64,000 nt of DNA from Juglans regia (GCF_001411555.2 NC_049912.1:24623722-24687721); one strand, 5' to 3'; shown: positions 1-12,430, counted from the stretch's first letter. Numbers and translations: made by a program. The notes: generated from the sequence alone by a model not told the origin.

Positions 1-1969
1 ACAGGTGGTGGAACCTGTCATGGTACCAAGGGTACACGAGCAGCTGGAGAGTCTGGTGTCCGGCCATTGCCGGCCTTAAAGGAGAATGTGAAAAGAGTAA
101 TGTTTTACTGTTAGAGACCACAGAGAGGGTTATAACATAAACACCAAATCGGTCGCTAATCACCATTTCCTTCACCGCTACATATTCTTTGTACATGTAT
201 GATGATCGAGGCGTGTGGTTTCAAGTTCTTCCGGGATTCAGATCAGTGATTTTACCAGTAGAGCTTTAGTTTATGGTTCATACTTGGTACAAACTAGCAA
301 AGAACATGGAAAGCACACCCATCATAGATAGCAGGTTTTGATTGAGCTAGAAATTGTCCACCGATGATGTGAAGAAAGTTAAACTAGGTCTTGTACAAAT
401 TTTTAAGTATCAATCTATATGTAGCAAAAATTTCCCCAATACTTGCTTACAATTTTTTTTATCGAATTCCGCATATACCATGGCAATGATGTTCGAAGTA
501 AATAAAATGATGTAAATGGTAACTCAAGCCTCAAGGTAGTGAAAACAATCGTTTCGGAACTCGAGAACCGGATACGTTTTTTGGGGGGTCTCAATTCCTG
601 AACCCCAAATGGGTTGCAATGGTTACGTCATGGCATTTGCTGGGCATGGTGCCAAGGGCAAAATTAAGAGATCTTTGAAGGTACTTCGAAAAACATTCGA
701 CGAAGATAAAGCTGAAAGCATCATCTCTTACAATGTTGACCTGATTTCGTCCATTTCCTGAGCTTGAAACAATCCATAAGATGTCTTTTTCCACGACACA
801 GGGAAGCATGTTTAGTCTCCCCATATGTATACATGCGCTTAGCTCACGGGGAAGAAAGCAATCCTATCGTCATGGCTAATGTTCCTGCATCAAATCTCTT
901 AAATCTATGTGGTGCCTGCATATAAGGTGTCAGTGGCTGCAGTGTTTTTTTTTTTTTTTATTTGTCGCCTTTTCTTTCAAAAGCCACAGATGTCCGCAAA
1001 CTGCTGGTACTTCATGGTATGAAACCGCGTACTGTTTTTGTCTTGCAATAGCGGTAAGCACGTACATGTGGCGAAATAATTCATATAATTTGGAGAAATA
1101 AAGTCATAGACACAATGTATAGACCACATTTTATTAATTAATGTCGGCTGTGGAGTTTACACGTGTCTGAATTGTAAAAATGTATTTGAATCAGAAAATT
1201 GTAAGGGATCTTGATCCCATTATGACACCTTACCCCCTAAGCATTACTCACACATATCAGACTAGTCAAATGCTCCAACGAATCCAAATTGGGTAATGCT
1301 ACGTGAACCGATAATTGAACGGAAGGATTCAAACGATAAGTGTAAATGTATTTTTTTTTTTTTAATCATTTTTTATATATTTTTAAATATATATTTTTTA
1401 AAAAAATATCAATTCACTAATATTCATTTTCTTAATTATTAAATAAAAAAATTAAAAAAAAATAAATCAATTAATCAATCACTTTTATCTGCCACTTTTA
1501 TAGATTCGATTAGCATTTTTCATTCAAATTTGCCAAAAAGCGACTGAAACCACCCGTACAATGACCACGTTCCCGCATTGGGAGTTTGTACACCACATTG
1601 CCTCATCATATCCACTAGTAAGGCCAGCTCTAACACATTTACGCCGGTGGAAACTCGGTTTGAATTTGCATGGAGAAACATAATGTAAAGCATGCTTCTA
1701 CTTTTTGAAAAATGAGCCGAAGTACTCGAGCCCAGCTAGCTAGGAGCTGCATGGGGATCCAAAACGGGTTCAAGCTGCATGTGAAAGCGTGGGAAAAATT
1801 GAAGGCAATTTATTTAAAGATTACTCGGGAGTAGTACTATTGAACTTGCACATTCAATCCTTAAACAAATCTTTGCATTGCATGCAGTAGCTTTAAGATT
1901 TTTGGGAGATTTGTATATAAGACCCATGCAGTGCCTATTGCCCGCCGTAAAAGAAGCTAGCTACGCTTA
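1..1969. other. Intergenic, no gene recognised
   Basis: AT-rich sequence with only short open frames on both strands (77 codons at most, on the minus strand at 591-824), none resembling a known protein. There are homopolymer T and A tracts near 945-958 and 1350-1480. The stretch around 1350-1510 looks like a decayed AT-rich miniature element. Nothing else can be supported. Confidence 0.6.
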
Positions 1970-2352
1970 GGAGTGGTTTGGATTATTCTAAGTTGAGATG
2001 ATTTGTTAATAGTAAAATAAAATATTATTAAAATAGAGTAATGTTAGAGAGAAGCCATTATAGCAGTGTACACTTTGCATTCACTGCGTGGCTGCTTCTA
2101 GTTCATTGTTTCTAACATTCATTTGGAGAGATGTGTGGTCTATATGATGCCACATCATGTATACAAAATGGATGTTCCCAATAGTGACTTCTATCTATAT
2201 TTATTTATTAGAATAATATTTTTTAATATTATTATTATTTTAAAATTTGAAAAAGTTGAATTGTTTATTATATTTTGTGTGAAAATTTAAAAAAATTATA
2301 ATGATGAAATGAGTATTTGAGTAGAGTTTTGAATCCAAACCGGCCACTCACT
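1970..2352. mobile_element. Degenerate Tourist-like MITE with nested insertion
   Basis: The left end reads GGAGTGGTTTGGATTA and the right end GAATCCAAACCGGCCACTC, which are imperfect inverted repeats of the same type as the MITEs at 8531, 12813, 27179 and 51017. The interior shares the AT-rich body of that family. The middle (about 2036-2215) does not belong to the family and looks like a second small insertion. The target duplication is not clean. Confidence 0.5.
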
Positions 2353-2985
2353 AATGCTACATATATGGTACTACTCTGGACCAGGACCAGTTTTATTTAC
2401 ACAAGCGAGGCTAACCTTTTTTATGAACCGTTGTTGTTGTTCTAAGATGCAAGTAATCAACTCCTCGGATTCCTTGCATGCAAGTTCATAAGCCAGGCTT
2501 GAACAAGCTGCTAGGTATGTATATGTGTATATCTTATATATATGAATGTATGTATATGGAATTTCACGAAATTGTCACATTTATTAATGGAGTATTTACA
2601 ACCACTTTCTATAGGAAAAAATGTTGAAAATTAGGATTGCATGCTCATAAATTAAATTAATTGACTGAACCACTAAGGCCTTGTTTGAAGATAACATTTC
2701 ATACTTTTAGTTGGTGCATGTCGCACTCCAGTACTATAATATGTTTTGGATCAAGGTCTCCTCAAATTTTTGTCCGAATATAAAGGTTTCAAGCTGTGGG
2801 AGAGCCGGCCAGTGCGATTATATATGAAATAGAAGATCTTAATAGTGGACCTTAATTACTATATTTATTGATACTCGTATAAATATTTAGACAACATTAA
2901 ATAAATAATAAATAATGTAAGATTTATTTTTTGTATCAATCTATCTTTCCGTCATTTTGTTTTTAACAATATTCACATTTTGCAG
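2353..2985. other. Intergenic, no gene recognised
   Basis: AT-rich spacer with short alternating TA/TG tracts near 2515-2560. I see no reading frame, RNA gene or clear repeat end. Confidence 0.55.
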
Positions 2986-3438
2986 CCGTATAATATCACT
3001 GCAAATAGTTAAATACCACATAGACTATTTAGCGACAAATTAATGTCGCCGTCAAAGAAATTAAGGTGTTGGAATTAGTTTTTTCCGTCCAAATTATTTG
3101 CGACGATAATTTTAATTTGATCATAAAAAGTTATTTTTAGCGATGAATTTTCTTGTCGAAAATAAAATGACGGGAATGCAAAATTGATTTTTTGCGATCA
3201 AATTAAAATTGTTGCAAAAGAATTGGTCTTAAAAAAACCATTTTTCTTATAGTGGTTTTTGCGCCAACCAAAAAAGGCCACGAAAACTTAAAATTTTTCC
3301 GCAATAAAAAAATATACTATTGGAATCACCTTATGGCACCATTTGCAACGAAATTTAGTGTCAAATTTAATTTCGCCGCAAATGATATTTTTTAGCGTCG
3401 ATTTGAGCGTCCATAGAAATATTTTTTGTAGTGTCTGC
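2986..3438. mobile_element. CACTA-like terminal/subterminal repeat remnant
   Basis: The stretch is full of short, partly inverted repeats (ATTTGCGACG, GCGACAAATT, CGCCGCAAAT and variants). Two places end like CACTA transposon termini: CTTATAGTG at 3247-3255, and TTTTTTGTAGTG at about 3423-3434. In reverse these read CACTATAAG and CACTACAAAA, as expected for En/Spm-type ends. No transposase reading frame is present, so this would be a non-autonomous or broken copy. The assignment rests only on the terminal motif and the subterminal repeats. Confidence 0.4.
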
Positions 3439-3483
3439 ACTGTTTTGATCTTTCTAAGATGAGTGTTGGGATTCTCTCCCTCT

Positions 3484-3522
<39 letters not shown>

Positions 3523-5215
3523 ATGGGTCTTTTCAAATATGTTATTCAGGCTATTCTCACTTATAACATGGGTCTTTCCGAAATTCCTAAAGTCTTATTG
3601 AGGGAGATCAATGGAGTCATGCAGAAATTCTGGTGGGGGCAAGGGGCAGATAGATCAATGATTCACTGGTTAAGTTGGCAGCAGTTAGGGAAAGCTAAGA
3701 ATATAGGTGGTTTGGGCTTTCGAGACTTTGAAAATTTCAATCTGACCTTATTAGCAAAGCAAGGATGGAGACTTATTTAGCATCCTAACTCTTTGGCCTC
3801 AATGGTGCTTAAGGCAAAGTAATTCCCTTGGACTGATTTCCTCAACTCTAAACAGGGTAATAATGTATCGTTTATATGGAAGAGCATTATGGCAGCAAAA
3901 CATCCATTATCTGAAGGATTGATATGGAAAATAGGAAATGGAGAATCTGTGAGGATATGACATGATAAATGAGTCCCTACACCAACCTCTTTCAGGATTT
4001 AAACACTAATGAGATTATTGGATGAGGATGCAAAGGTGAAAGCCTTAATTGATGACAACACCAAACATTGGAACCTGACTTTATTGAAGGACATATTCTC
4101 TGAATCTGAGTATGAGACTATAACAAGAATTCCCATTAGTGCTTGTAATATTGGTCCAGATAGGTTGGCTTGGAGGTGTATTGTAGATGGTAAGTTCTCA
4201 GTTAAAAGTGCTTACCACCTTCAAGGAGAATTCATCAAGAAAGAAGGGCCAGTCATCAAGTAACATTTTGAAAATAGAAATCTGGTCAAAGTTATGGAAG
4301 ATTAAAGTTCCAAATGCTGTCAAAACCTTTCTTTGGATAGCTAGTCTTGAGTCTCTTCCCTCAAAGCTCAACATTTTCAAACGAAAGGTGATGAATTCTT
4401 CTAATTGCCCTTTATGTTTGACAGAACCTGAATCTATAATTCATGCTTTGTGGAGTTGTAGATCTGCTCAGGATGTTTGGGCATATTCTAGGAGGCTACA
4501 AAAATGTAGTGCAGATGAGACTTCTTTTCAGAATCTACTCTTTGATTTTTTCTCAATTATGCCAAAAGAGGTTCTAGATGAAGTTGCAGTGACTGCCTAC
4601 TAGAAATGGTGGAGAAGGAATTCCTTTGTCTTTGATGGAAAATTCACACCCCCAAGAAGCCAGCTCATCAGTCTTACCAAGCATTGGAGGATTATAGAAA
4701 TTCAATGAAGAAGAGTGAGGCTCTCGAGAATGACACAAGTAATGCTCAGAAATGGGAAGCTCCTCCTCTTGACACGTATAAGATCAACCGAGATGCAACT
4801 ATTGATAAAATAGATTGCAAAGTGGGAGTATGAGTTATTATTTGAGACTGTGAAGGCCGAGTGGTAGCAACTTTAAGATCATCTAGGGAGATCTTTCCAG
4901 ATGCGCAGCTAGGAGAATCTATAGCAGCACTCAAAGCCACTTTATTATGTATTGAAATGGGGATGCAACAAGTTATCCTAGAAAGTGATGCTCTCTCAGT
5001 TGTTAATGCTATCAACAGTTCAGAGGAGAAGTGATGCTCTCTCAGTTGTTGCAGGGTGTTCGTAAGTGGTGCATTAGGCATGTTCCTAGGGGCATTAATA
5101 ATGTTGCCCATGTCTTAATTAGCAAGGGATGCTTTACACCTCTCTGAGGAATGTATTGAACTGGATGATTTCCCTCCTTGTATCCATTCTTTGGTTGATG
5201 AGTTTTAATAAAATC
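3523..5215 (+). pseudogene. Decayed LINE (non-LTR) pol 3' half: RT C-terminus, zf-RVT, RNase H
   Basis: Three frames together give a plant L1-type pol C-terminus. At 3523-3780 is the region after the reverse transcriptase palm ([40 protein letters not shown]). At 4270-4600 is a zf-RVT zinc-binding domain (KVPNAVKTFLWIA, NCPLCLTEPESIIHALWSC). At 4755-5110 is an RNase H-like domain (LGESIAALKATLLC, VILESDALSVVNAI). In-frame stops at 3778, 3820, 3958, 3970 and later, plus a frame change near 4200-4260, make it non-functional. A 22-bp word (gaagtgatgctctctcagtt plus tg) occurs twice, near 4982 and 5029, inside the RNase H part. The upstream catalytic RT and endonuclease are missing, as expected for 5'-truncated insertion. 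Confidence 0.85.
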
Positions 5216-5520
5216 AGTCATTTTCTATATAAAACAAAAAACATGATCGTGTGTGTGTGTCCCTTAACTCCGTTTTTAATTTTTGTGACGGTGTAGTAGT
5301 ACCCTAGCTTCTTTTTCCACTGATCACTTAACGTTATACCTTAATTTGTTAAGCACATTATTATTTTTGTGTTATATTTATGGCAATGAGGATTGTAAAG
5401 ATTGTGGTTATTAGAAGCCAGCACTTATGGTGCAATGATGTTGTGGTACGTACCTATGGATCCAAATTAATATCTTTGTTAACCGTTGGTTAACAAAGAT
5501 ATCTTCAGCAAAAAGTCCAT

Positions 5521-5566
<46 letters not shown>

Positions 5567-6049
5567 CAATGATCAATTAGGTATCAATGCAACAAAACTA
5601 CAGAAAGAAAACATACAAACATTCAATGACATAAAAAAAAAAAAAAAAAAAACGAGAACTAGATAGTTTGTAAATAGTTTTTTTAGGTAACTATGAGACA
5701 CTATGCTTTGTGGATCAAGAGGCATTGTAGAATGTAAAGAATGAAGATTGTGTTTGTTGCAGTAATGTGTCTATATGTCCCAAAATTATCATACATGTAG
5801 TTGGCACAAGGATTTGTAATTCTCTCCTGTACTATGGTTCTATTTGCAAACATCATTGTATTTTCATGGCCTTAATTGATTGGTTAACCCAATTGACAGA
5901 ATTGTAAATTACTATATTAATTATGTATAATATGTTGGTTATCTGAATTTATCTATGCATTATAAATTTGATATGGTGTTGGTTTTATTTGTTGATGGTC
6001 TGTTGATGAGTTGAAAGAGGTTCAATATAGGCCTGTTTGTGGGATAATT
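5216..6049. other. Intergenic with simple repeats
   Basis: It contains a perfect hairpin at 5470-5502, a (TA)n tract at about 5525-5560 and an A-run at 5632-5651. No open frame or RNA gene was recognised. Confidence 0.55.
5470..5502. repeat. Perfect 15-bp inverted repeat with 3-nt loop
   Basis: ATATCTTTGTTAACC at 5470-5484 and its exact complement at 5488-5502 are separated by GTT. The arms contain the GTTAAC palindrome. It lies alone in intergenic DNA. It could be a tiny foldback element remnant. Confidence 0.85.
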
Positions 6050-6990
6050 GTAGGAAACATATCTTTTTTCTACTAGCAGATTTTGGTGACAATAAATGTT
6101 TTAAGAAGAGTTGATGCGGTCACAAATAGGTTTTTTGCACAATAGTATTTTCCATGACTAATGTTTTTGGAAAATCTATCTTTTTTTACTGATGATTTTG
6201 GTGGAAATTGACTTTTCCTGATGGTCCAAGCACACCTGATGACTGGTGAGAAATAGTAATTTCCACCAAAAGTTGTCATGAAAAAAAAAAAAAATCTTTT
6301 GCCATGATTTAATGAAAGTGGAAAAAAGTGGAGATCACTTTTGCCATGAAAAAGCTTCACGGGCAATCAGCATTGCCAATCACTCAAGTTCTTGAGAAAT
6401 GCTCTTTTTCGACCAATCTATATAGTGAAAATAGTAATTTCCACCAAAATTCATCATCCAAAAAAATCTATTGTCACGAATTACTTGGTGAGTAAAAACA
6501 ATGGTCTAGTTTGGGTATCAAGGTACCTTACTAATATTCATTATTTTATTATTATTTTTTACTTACTTTTTACTATTATTCAGTATTCTATCATTATTTT
6601 TTTACTACTATTTACAGAATACCTCATATCGAATACTAGCTCATTACCCAAATGCAACTTAAGACACCACTTTTGCCATGAAGAAAATTCATGGAGATAG
6701 AATTTTTGCCACAAACTTCTTCCCTAGAGAACGGTATTATTTCTGATCACCAATAGATACCTTATTTGCCACGAAATGAATATGCTTATTTCTCTACCAA
6801 TGATGTCGTGGCAAAAAGATAATTTTTCCCATGACCTATGGTTTTGGTGGATAAAGGGTATTTTCTCATCAATTATATGCCATGAGTCTCCTATGACGCC
6901 AAATTAGTGGAAAAACTTTTTTTTCACGATGCATACACTTTTTTCGACCACAGGTCCACAGTACTCCCTTTCGGAAAAAAGTGATATTTG
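6050..6990. repeat. Low-complexity repeat block, possible non-autonomous transposon interior
   Basis: Short words recur in both orientations: TTTTGGTGGA / TCCACCAAAA, TTTTGCCATGA / TCATGGCAAAA and GCCACGAAAT / TCGTGGCAAA. They are scattered over about 900 bp, a pattern seen in subterminal regions of CACTA and MULE derivatives. The right side ends near TTGTTATAG (about 6978-6986). No coding potential was found. The class is uncertain. Confidence 0.35.
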
Positions 6991-8527
6991 TTATAGTTTT
7001 GCAATTAGTGATAAATAAACGTAGAAATAAAGATTTTTTTTTTATATATATAAAAAAAAACCCCTAAACTTGCCATATATAAGAAAGTACCTGATCAACT
7101 GAAGCAGCTTGCAGTACATCCACAATTGTTTGCACCCGTAGATCGACGTACGATTTCGTCTCGATCAACCTTAGTTATGATCTCTCTCTCTCTCTCTCTC
7201 ATGAATATAGATCATGTATAGTGTTGCAATTAGTACGGTTAATCTTATCGCAAATTAAGCTCCCTAAAAGAAGAGATCATGGGGGCACAATATTTCTTCG
7301 ACCCTCAACAAAATTATCACAGAATCGGATTACAATTGTATTTCGTCGAATTAAGTTTCTCAGAAAGCTGCAATCAATCAAAAATGGCCCCAACCTACAC
7401 CATATACATGGTCTTTGATATTAATCTCCCTGTAATGCGAGGAAAATGCCGCTGCAAATTTCCTCGATCCCTTCATTTCTAACCACTTCACGGCCCCCAT
7501 GCACGCGCGCGCACACACAAGCCTTGGTTACCGAAATTGTTTCCCATCTGCATTCTGTTTAAACATCCCAATATGTCCATTTTGATTATGATCCAGCTAA
7601 TAATTAATACAGCTAGCTAGCTTGTACGTACCGTTCTACAGAATTTAAATTAATTAGGGTGTGTTTCCAGCTAAGACAACACAAGTACTACACGCACACA
7701 AAAATTAATGTACTTCAATGATCTCTCTCTTTCAAACTCTGAAACAAGCTTTTCTTGGTGAAGCTGGGAACGTGTCACTGTAAGTACTCCCGTGTACATC
7801 ATTCATAAAAGCTTTTCGATCCCTGGAGTACTGTATATCCTTAAGCGGCATATATGCAGTGATAAACCTTGTGACAATATGAAATGCTCCTCCATCTACT
7901 ACAGTACTCCTTCATGAATGATAGTTGACAAATGAAAACACTGGAATTAAAGAGTTGGCAGGGTTGGTCACAATCGTGACGTTTCTATTATAGTTGGTAC
8001 TAGTGGTACTGTAAAAAATGAAGATAAAGCTAACTAGTAGCTAGCTAGCTAGCCCTATAAAATCTTGTCCAGGTTTGGGTTCCGGTGGATTGATCCATAT
8101 TCCAGTCACCAACCTAGATCCAAAGAAATCCTGCATCATGTGAAAAACTGGTGGAAAAGTACTGAAGAATGCATCAATATTTACTGTCCCTTGCACGCTT
8201 TCTGAACTATAATTAAACAAAATACCCACAGGTTCAGAGCAAAGAAAAACCTAGAGAGCACTACCTGAAAGCTGGCCATCAAATCAAATGGTTCCCAGAT
8301 GGCTGATCTCCAAACTGATCAGACAGCTGGCACTTCAAATGGCTATTCATTTATCAGAAATGCGGCCTCTCCGTTGGATTTTGCACAACCTCTCTCAATA
8401 CCAAAACTAAGAGCCAACCAGAACAGAGCTAAAGAATTAACTATACTTATAATGTCAAGTACTTCAAAGTGAAAGGTTTATTAGTAGTACCACCACCATC
8501 ATCATCATCATCAACTTGATCTTGTTC
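6991..8527. other. Intergenic, no gene recognised
   Basis: It contains a (CT)n tract at 7181-7200, an alternating GC/AC tract at 7504-7518 and GCTAGC-rich words near 7612-7622 and 8035-8052. Overlapping 65-67 codon frames at 7221-7482 and a 62-codon minus frame at 8041-8229 match nothing I know. The stretch could be part of a long non-coding transcript. Confidence 0.5.
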
Positions 8528-8530
8528 TAA

Positions 8531-8750
8531 GGGTAGGTTTGGGGAGTGAGATGAGAATTTTGTGTTTTGTTTTGAAGTTTAAAATATTAAGTTTTAATAT
8601 TATTATTGTTTTGGGATTTGAAAAATGTGTATTGAGATTTTAAAAAGTTGAATTGTTTATAATATTTTGTATGGAGATTTGAAAAATGTGTAATGATGAG
8701 ATGAGATGAGATGAGAATTTTGTGTTTTGGTTGATGTCCCAAACCTGCCC
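8531..8750. mobile_element. Tourist-like MITE (PIF/Harbinger type), intact ends
   Basis: The 220-bp element starts GGGTAGGTTTGGG and ends CCCAAACCTGCCC (12 of 13 pair). It is flanked on both sides by TAA (8528-8530, 8751-8753), the 3-bp target duplication typical of PIF/Harbinger MITEs. The interior is AT-rich and has the repeated word GATGAGATGAGATGAGA near the right end. It has no coding capacity. Confidence 0.85.
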
Positions 8751-8753
8751 TAA

Positions 8754-10345
8754 TTCTTTTTATGTATCCATAGGTTTTCTCTCTCCAACCTCTCTAGAGA
8801 GGTCAAAAAAATCTTACCTTCTCTATCTAGAGGGTTGTCTGTATAATCTAGATAATGTTTTTCTGTATTTTTTTTATTTTTTATTTATTTTTTTGACCAT
8901 AGTACATAGAAATGTCGATCTATTGCTTTTCTGTCACCTAAGATTGTCATGTGCTACACCACAAGACTCGCCAGTCGCCGATCCTTCTTATGGTAGAAGA
9001 AAAAGGTCGAAAAGAGTGGCGCGTGTTCCTCACGAGCAACCCAAATTGCGCGTGGATCTCACGCGCCGCCACACCACGACGAGTCTACTGCCAACGTGCA
9101 TTGTATTTTTGGGATCAGCGGCCTCCGATCTCTTAAATCCAACCAACGTAAAGGTAAATTGTAAAAGCTAGCACACAAATTTATGGCATCCACAACGAAC
9201 CAACAAGCTAGCTAGCTAGGTAAGAGGCTGAACTGAGAATAACTCTTCATTTGTGATAAGTTTAGTACTATTCCAGTGATGATCCTCATGTATATATAGC
9301 TGTAAATTCCATACATCTCCACGTGCATTAAAGATCATGAATGAACAAAGAAATAATTAACATGTATAGATAAATATTATTTGAACCAATCTGGACTGAC
9401 GCTATGTATAATCTGGTACTTGAACTTGTCTCAATTACTTTCGTACGAAAATAGGAGTATACTATCCACCAAATCTCTCTCTCTCTCTCTCTCTCTGATC
9501 CTTGGATTTTGATAGTTCAGTGACAAGATATAAAAATGAACGCCTTCATGAAAATTAAGACGACTTAAGAGAATTGGAGTCTCTTAAAGCTCAGAATTTT
9601 AAGATGTTCGTCTCCAGCTAGAAAGAAAACCCACATCATAGGAACCCTAGATGGACTCATAAGCTCTGATTTGATCCAAGATTAACAATAGAGAATAAGA
9701 AACGGACCTTGAATTCTGTAAAGAGGTGGTTTGTAAACACCTTAACTCTAGCAAATATCATTTTTTTTTGTAATTCAACGCTGAAGAATAAGCCAGCTCG
9801 ATCCATATCAACAAAATGATAAAAAGAAAAAGAAAAACATGACAAACATATTAGGAGATCAGCCAAGCATATTATACCTGGAAGACAGATGCTTAGCCAT
9901 TATTACTTTAACAAAAGCAGTACTAGTACTGTGGCATCAAGCAATGCTCAATCACCAAATCAATGGGGGAGATCTACATTAAACGTCGATCTAAGGAGCC
10001 AGGAGAAGCGGAAATTCTTGTCTGTCAAAACCCTAAAATCCCCAAGCAGAATTTCTGTCGCTGAAAACCCTAACAAGAAGAAGCACTTAACTGCATGTTC
10101 CTGTCGAATTTCCCATAATAAAGAAAATGAAGCACAATAATCTATACAGAAACCAGTACAGGTACTTGAACACTGAAATTAGAAATTAAAAACCATCGAA
10201 ACCTGGTACGATTTCAAATCATGGACGAGAAGATTACATATACACCTTTTTCTAGGGATTGATCATGCAAGGAAAAGAAAAAGTATAAAACAAAAAACAT
10301 GTAAGATAGGGTTTGTCATGAGGGCCGAATTAGGGTTACTGGTGC
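8754..10345. other. Intergenic, downstream side of the MIR167 locus
   Basis: A (CT)n tract lies at 9474-9496. Open frames at 8722-9171 (149 codons, beginning inside the MITE) and 9889-10140 (83 codons) show no recognisable domain. Since the miRNA at 10.4 kb is on the minus strand, part of this stretch may be 3' primary transcript. The sequence does not show how far it extends. Confidence 0.45.
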
Positions 10346-10349
10346 GACC

Positions 10350-10433
10350 AACAACAGGTGAAACTGCCCCATGATCTGATCTTTCCTCAGCAAAGGAGAA
10401 AGTTTAAGATCATGCTGGCAGCTTCAACTGATG
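10350..10433 (-). ncRNA. MIR167: MIR167 precursor foldback
   Basis: On the minus strand, 10426-10406 reads as the 21-nt miR167 guide (TGAAGCTGCCAGCATGATCT plus T). About 30 nt further on, 10376-10357 reads GATCATGGGGCAGTTTCACC, which fits the miR167 3p strand. The two arms pair over the first ten guide bases (one G-U), have one small bulge/mismatch, then pair again over seven bases. The loop holds an extra short helix (CTTTC with GAAAG), and CAG/CTG extends the stem below the guide. Known role of the family: miR167 guides cleavage of ARF6/ARF8 auxin response factor mRNAs. Expression and exact precursor ends cannot be read here. Confidence 0.9.
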
Positions 10434-11044
10434 GGGGTGCACATGATAAGAAAATGCGCACTACTGCTATGAGGGTAAACTGTGGAAAGGAAGGGACTTG
10501 TCTTGTCGTGATCATCACCGGTACTGGTACTGGTACTGGTTCTGCTAGGGTTTGATGGAGAAAAGAGGTTAACGAGGTGTATAAATAGAAGATCAGGTGG
10601 GAGCCGTGAGCTTTAGGGGGGGAAATGAATGGGAATTATGGTCTTATTTGGGGACTGAAAAAGAAATTACTGGATAAAACCAAAACAAAAGTTGTAATTA
10701 GTGGTCCCAAATTTATGCAAATTGAATATTGTCACGCCACGATTATTAACACCATGCAGGTTACTGCAGACAGGTTAGCGAGTGTTTCTTTTTTTATTTT
10801 GTAGCGGCATTTAATAACTTTTTAGGGTGGGGCTTCAGAGAGGTGGGGGACCCTTAACATTCATCTCTCTCTCTCTCTCTCTCTCTCCCTTTCTCAGAAA
10901 AGGCATCAAACCATCAACCATGAGCCAAAGGAGAAAAGAGATCAGTAGGCCAGGGCCGGGGTGGGGGACCACTCTGCATGGTTTCGTATAGCTAGCAGCT
11001 AGGTGTTAATGCATAAGGTTCACACATAAAGAAGAAAGAAGAAA

Positions 11045-11085
<41 letters not shown>

Positions 11086-11688
11086 AATATGTATTCATGT
11101 GATATTGCGATTCAATCCATTCCATACAAGCGATATTTTCTTGTTTTTGTTCATTGATATATATAGCCATCTGCTTGCAAATTCTCCATTTGTTGATTAT
11201 GCAGATCATCAGTATTTGGCTATAATGCCAGCTGCACATACTAGTTATTGGAAACGTTTGATACCAAAAATGAGGAAAGTGACTCGTTTGTTGATCATGA
11301 TCATGATATGATGATAATAATTGACAACAAAATATATAGGAAAATCTCGATCTCAAGAATAAAGCTTTTGAAATATTCGATAAATTATAATAAGATGATC
11401 ATGCAGTCTGGAATGTCAATTTAATTTATTATATAACTAATAATGTTTAGTATTCACAGCTAAGACTGATCCGATTGAGTTGCCGATCGATCGATGATCT
11501 CGATCGAAAACATTATGGAATAATTTTATTTTTCTAACAATTTTCTTCCCCTCTCTCTGATCTCTCTTCTTTGAGAATTTCCTCTTGGAACATAGATAAT
11601 ATTCATTTGGTTGATATATTCCTCGAATTATATATACACACACACATGACATACAGTACTGATATATTCATCGAACTATATATATGTG

Positions 11689-11725
<37 letters not shown>

Positions 11726-12300
11726 TGATAATGATACCTTACCTAGCTAGCTAGGGACGACTAATTAGACTTTTCATTATGCGAACTGGGCCAACAAGGA
11801 TATAGATCGATCATAACACTAATAAAGCCTTGCTTATCGACATAATTGGTCCTGGCTAGATCATAGGTTCTAGCTAGCTTTCTCTATATACATAACGTTT
11901 GTACACTTCACGACTATACGTAACATTATTCTTACTCTATCCTATATTCTCCAATATAAATTCTCATTGCCAACATGATTAACATCAACGTTTGGAAAGA
12001 AATATAATAATTTAGAACAAGAAATTTCATACAAATTTACAATATTAATGTAATATCATTCATGCACAACCAATATTTCTAGTACCACACTTCTCTCGTC
12101 TCTCTCTCTCTCTCTCTCTACGTGTGTGTGTGTGAAATTAATTAACATGATTTTAAAAAAAAAACTGCTAAATTAATTCCATGTTGCTTTTAGCTTTGCT
12201 CTCTTAGGTATATAATGACAGTTTTGTACGTAGCTGTATGCAGCCTGTAACTACATGCTGTTCGATGATCGAAATTTGTTCTGTAGCTTGTTTTATGTCT
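10434..12300. other. Intergenic upstream of MIR167, microsatellite-rich
   Basis: This probably contains the MIR167 promoter (minus strand), though I cannot place a convincing TATA box for that strand. TATAAATA at about 10579 is on the plus strand. Simple repeats are (CT)n at 10864-10887 and 11048-11082, (TA)n at 11692-11724 and (CT)n at 12100-12119. The 116-codon minus frame at 11006-11356 translates a CT tract and is not a gene. Confidence 0.5.
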
Positions 12301-12302
12301 TT

Positions 12303-12430
12303 ACTACAAGAAAAATAAGTATTTATGATAGATTATTTGTGACGATAATGACTATTTATGATGAAAATAGATTATTTTTGACAGGAAATAGTCATTTTCA
12401 TAAAAAATAGCTGGTCACAAATAAACAATT
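12303..12430. repeat. Foldback repeat starting with a CACTA-like end
   Basis: It starts ACTACAAGAAAAAT (a CACTA-type terminus lacking the first C). TTATTTGTGACGATAATGAC near 12338 is matched in inverted order by AATAGTCATTTTCAT and GGTCACAAATAA up to about 12425. The same words recur around 19250-19290 (CACAAATAGTCATTTTCATT, then ACAAGAAG). No coding sequence. Confidence 0.5.

Noticed and set aside
7741..7790. Possible miR396-like sequence near AAGCTTTTCTTGGTGAAGCT
   Set aside because: Too many mismatches to the mature miRNA, and no pairing arm was found nearby.
8722..9171. 149-codon frame with a basic C-terminus
   Set aside because: It begins inside a MITE right end, runs through T-rich low-complexity sequence and shows no domain.
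11006..11356. 116-codon minus frame with a run of alternating Arg-Glu residues
   Set aside because: The residue run is a translated (CT)n microsatellite. Nothing else supports a gene.
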